A stretch of DNA of 7,246 bases from Hyphomicrobiales bacterium. GTDB lineage: Bacteria; Pseudomonadota; Alphaproteobacteria; Rhizobiales; Xanthobacteraceae. The stretch spans positions 1 to 7,246 of the forward strand of contig JAPLPC010000280.1 of assembly GCA_026400425.1 (NCBI GenBank). Reading direction: 5' to 3'. The notes beneath the pieces were generated by a model that was given only the letters and a program-made list of their open reading frames with translations, was not told the DNA's origin and made no database searches. Made by a program: the position numbers and the translations under genes. Positions 6,068 through 7,246 of the stretch are shown piece by piece; positions within the stretch are counted from its first letter, which is position 1, and each line of letters starts with the position of its first letter.

Positions 6068-6894
6068 GCGCCGAAATTCTGTCGTTTGAGACCGGGCGTC
6101 CCGCCGAGATCGTCACCGACGACGAGCCGTCGCTGGTCATCGACGTCGAGGGCTATGAAGGGCCGCTCGATCTTCTGCTCACCCTCGCGCGCCAGCAGAA
6201 GGTCGATCTGCACAAGATCTCGATCCTGGCGCTCGCCGACCAGTATCTGCTGTTCATCGAGGAAGCCCGCAAAATCCGCCTGGAACTCGCCGCCGACTAT
6301 CTGGTGATGGCGGCCTGGCTGGCGTTCCTGAAGTCGCGTCTGCTGCTGCCGGAACCGGTCACGACGGAGGAGGGCCCGAGCGCCGAGGATATGGCGACCG
6401 CGCTGGCCAACCGGCTGCGCCGTCTCGAAGCCATCCGCACCGCCGCCGACCAGCTGATGTCCCGGCCGCAACTCGGCCGCGATAGTTTTCCGCGCGGCAT
6501 GCCGGAGCAGATCGCCGAGATCAAGCAGCAGAAATTCACCGCCACGCTGTACGATCTGCTGTCGGCCTATGCGACCCAGCGGCAGGCCCGGGTGCTGACC
6601 CGCGTTCATATGGCCAAGCGCACGGTGTGGTCGTTGAGCGAAGCCCGCGCGTCGCTGGAACGGCTGATCGGCATGGCCGAGGATTGGAGCCGGCTTGACG
6701 AGTATCTGCTGGCCTATGTGCCGGACCCGCAGCAGCGCGCCACCGTGATGGCGTCGAGCTTTGCGGCTGCGCTCGAGCTGGTGCGCGAAGGCGCGCTCGA
6801 TCTCAGCCAAAGCGAAGCATTTGCACCCCTGTATTTCCGCAAGCATGTCGGCCCGCCGCCCGTGCCTGTGGCGCCGGAAGTTCCGGCTGAGTAA
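6064..6894 (+). CDS. scpA: Segregation and condensation protein A (kleisin)
   Basis: Kleisin subunit of the SMC-ScpAB condensin, which bridges the SMC heads and organises and segregates the chromosome. The protein has 276 residues. The N-terminal SMC-neck-binding region is EGYEGPLDLLLTLARQQKVD (29-48), followed by LADYLVMAAWLAFLKSRLLL-type helices (about 76-95), an acidic linker, and a C-terminal winged-helix segment SSFAAALELVREGALDLSQS (231-250) that ends FAPLYFRKHVG. The tail is Pro/Val-rich. The ATG at 6064 is chosen because it overlaps the nagZ stop (ATGA), has GGGAG at 6052-6056 seven bases upstream, and gives a family-like N-terminus. The frame stays open upstream, but that part is only the nagZ 3' end in another frame. 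scpB follows after 21 bp. Confidence 0.96.
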   Translation: MSAEILSFETGRPAEIVTDDEPSLVIDVEGYEGPLDLLLTLARQQKVDLHKISILALADQYLLFIEEARKIRLELAADYLVMAAWLAFLKSRLLLPEPVTTEEGPSAEDMATALANRLRRLEAIRTAADQLMSRPQLGRDSFPRGMPEQIAEIKQQKFTATLYDLLSAYATQRQARVLTRVHMAKRTVWSLSEARASLERLIGMAEDWSRLDEYLLAYVPDPQQRATVMASSFAAALELVREGALDLSQSEAFAPLYFRKHVGPPPVPVAPEVPAE

Positions 6895-6915
6895 GTGAGA
6901 GAAGGAGATCCGGAC

Positions 6916-7246
6916 ATGGCTAGCCGTCGGGCAAGTGCTGCCGAAAAACGCATCGACATTGTCGAGGATCAAATCGAGGACATGCCGCAGACCGAGTCCG
7001 GTATCGAGGCCGTGATCGCGGACTCGGCGCAGAACGACGTCGCGCAGCAGGACGCTGTGCAGCAGGACGAGGCAGAAGAGGTCGCGGCGCGCCCGGACGA
7101 GCTGCGCATTCTCGAAGCTTTGCTGTTTGCGTCCACGGAGCCGCTGGACCAGGCGGCGCTGGCCAAGCGCATGCCGGATGGCATCAATATCAAGCAGGCG
7201 CTGGAGCAGCTGCAGGCGGATTATGCCATGCGCGGTATCAATCTGG
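6916..7246 (+). CDS. scpB: Segregation and condensation protein B, N-terminal part (runs off the window)
   Basis: ScpB dimers bind the ScpA linker and regulate the SMC-ScpAB condensin. From the ATG at 6916 the frame is open for 110 codons to the window edge. A strong GAAGGAG at 6901-6907 lies 8 nt before the start. Residues 62-77 (ELRILEALLFASTEPL) are the hallmark beginning of the first ScpB winged-helix domain. The preceding 60 or so residues form an acidic, Gln/Asp-rich extension with a small internal repeat (QQDAVQQDE, 44-52) that is probably disordered. The 21-bp gap and order after scpA are typical of a scpAB operon. The C-terminal half, and whether tat genes follow as in relatives I recall, cannot be seen. 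Confidence 0.93.
   Translation, partial: MASRRASAAEKRIDIVEDQIEDMPQTESGIEAVIADSAQNDVAQQDAVQQDEAEEVAARPDELRILEALLFASTEPLDQAALAKRMPDGINIKQALEQLQADYAMRGINL

Noticed and set aside
5030..6972. Long minus-strand open frames opposite nagZ and scpA (5030-6037 and 6034-6972)
   Set aside because: Both are third-position GC artefacts of the plus-strand genes, with no supporting start sites or domains.

Overview
The window is a block of housekeeping genes from a high-GC alphaproteobacterium. Protein wording and gene order point to Hyphomicrobiales, most likely the Bradyrhizobium / Rhodopseudomonas / Afipia group. This placement rests on remembered family sequences, not on a search. I see no mobile elements, CRISPR arrays, rRNA or tRNA genes, and no intergenic gap longer than about 130 bases.

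Layout: the window opens with the first 50 codons of an ErpA/IscA-type iron-sulfur carrier on the minus strand (1-150). A 97-bp divergent spacer separates it from five plus-strand loci: dgt (dGTPase-like HD phosphohydrolase, 248-1429), argS (arginyl-tRNA synthetase, 1556-3358), an FtsN-like SPOR-domain membrane protein (3477-4995, frameshifted), nagZ (cytoplasmic beta-N-acetylhexosaminidase, 5042-6067) and scpA (6064-6894). The start of scpB follows (6916 to the window edge). nagZ and scpA overlap by four bases (ATGA), and scpA-scpB are 21 bases apart, so nagZ-scpA-scpB look co-transcribed. The other spacers (118-126 bp before the SPOR gene and argS) are long enough for separate signals.

Functionally the block joins dNTP-pool control (dgt), translation (argS), septal peptidoglycan binding (SPOR protein), peptidoglycan recycling (nagZ) and chromosome condensation and segregation (scpA, scpB with SMC). 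This reads as a growth and division neighbourhood rather than an accessory island.

The clearest anomaly is in the SPOR gene. The reading frame that encodes the cytoplasmic region and membrane segment is not the frame that encodes the C-terminal SPOR domain. A +1 shift (one extra base or two missing bases) lies near 4491-4509. Other points: an apparent in-frame loss of about 12 residues in dgt just after the last metal-binding Asp, an 8-bp hairpin covering the nagZ start codon, two perfect inverted repeats in the argS leader, and an AT-rich, rare-codon patch near the end of argS. I find no convincing new biological system here.
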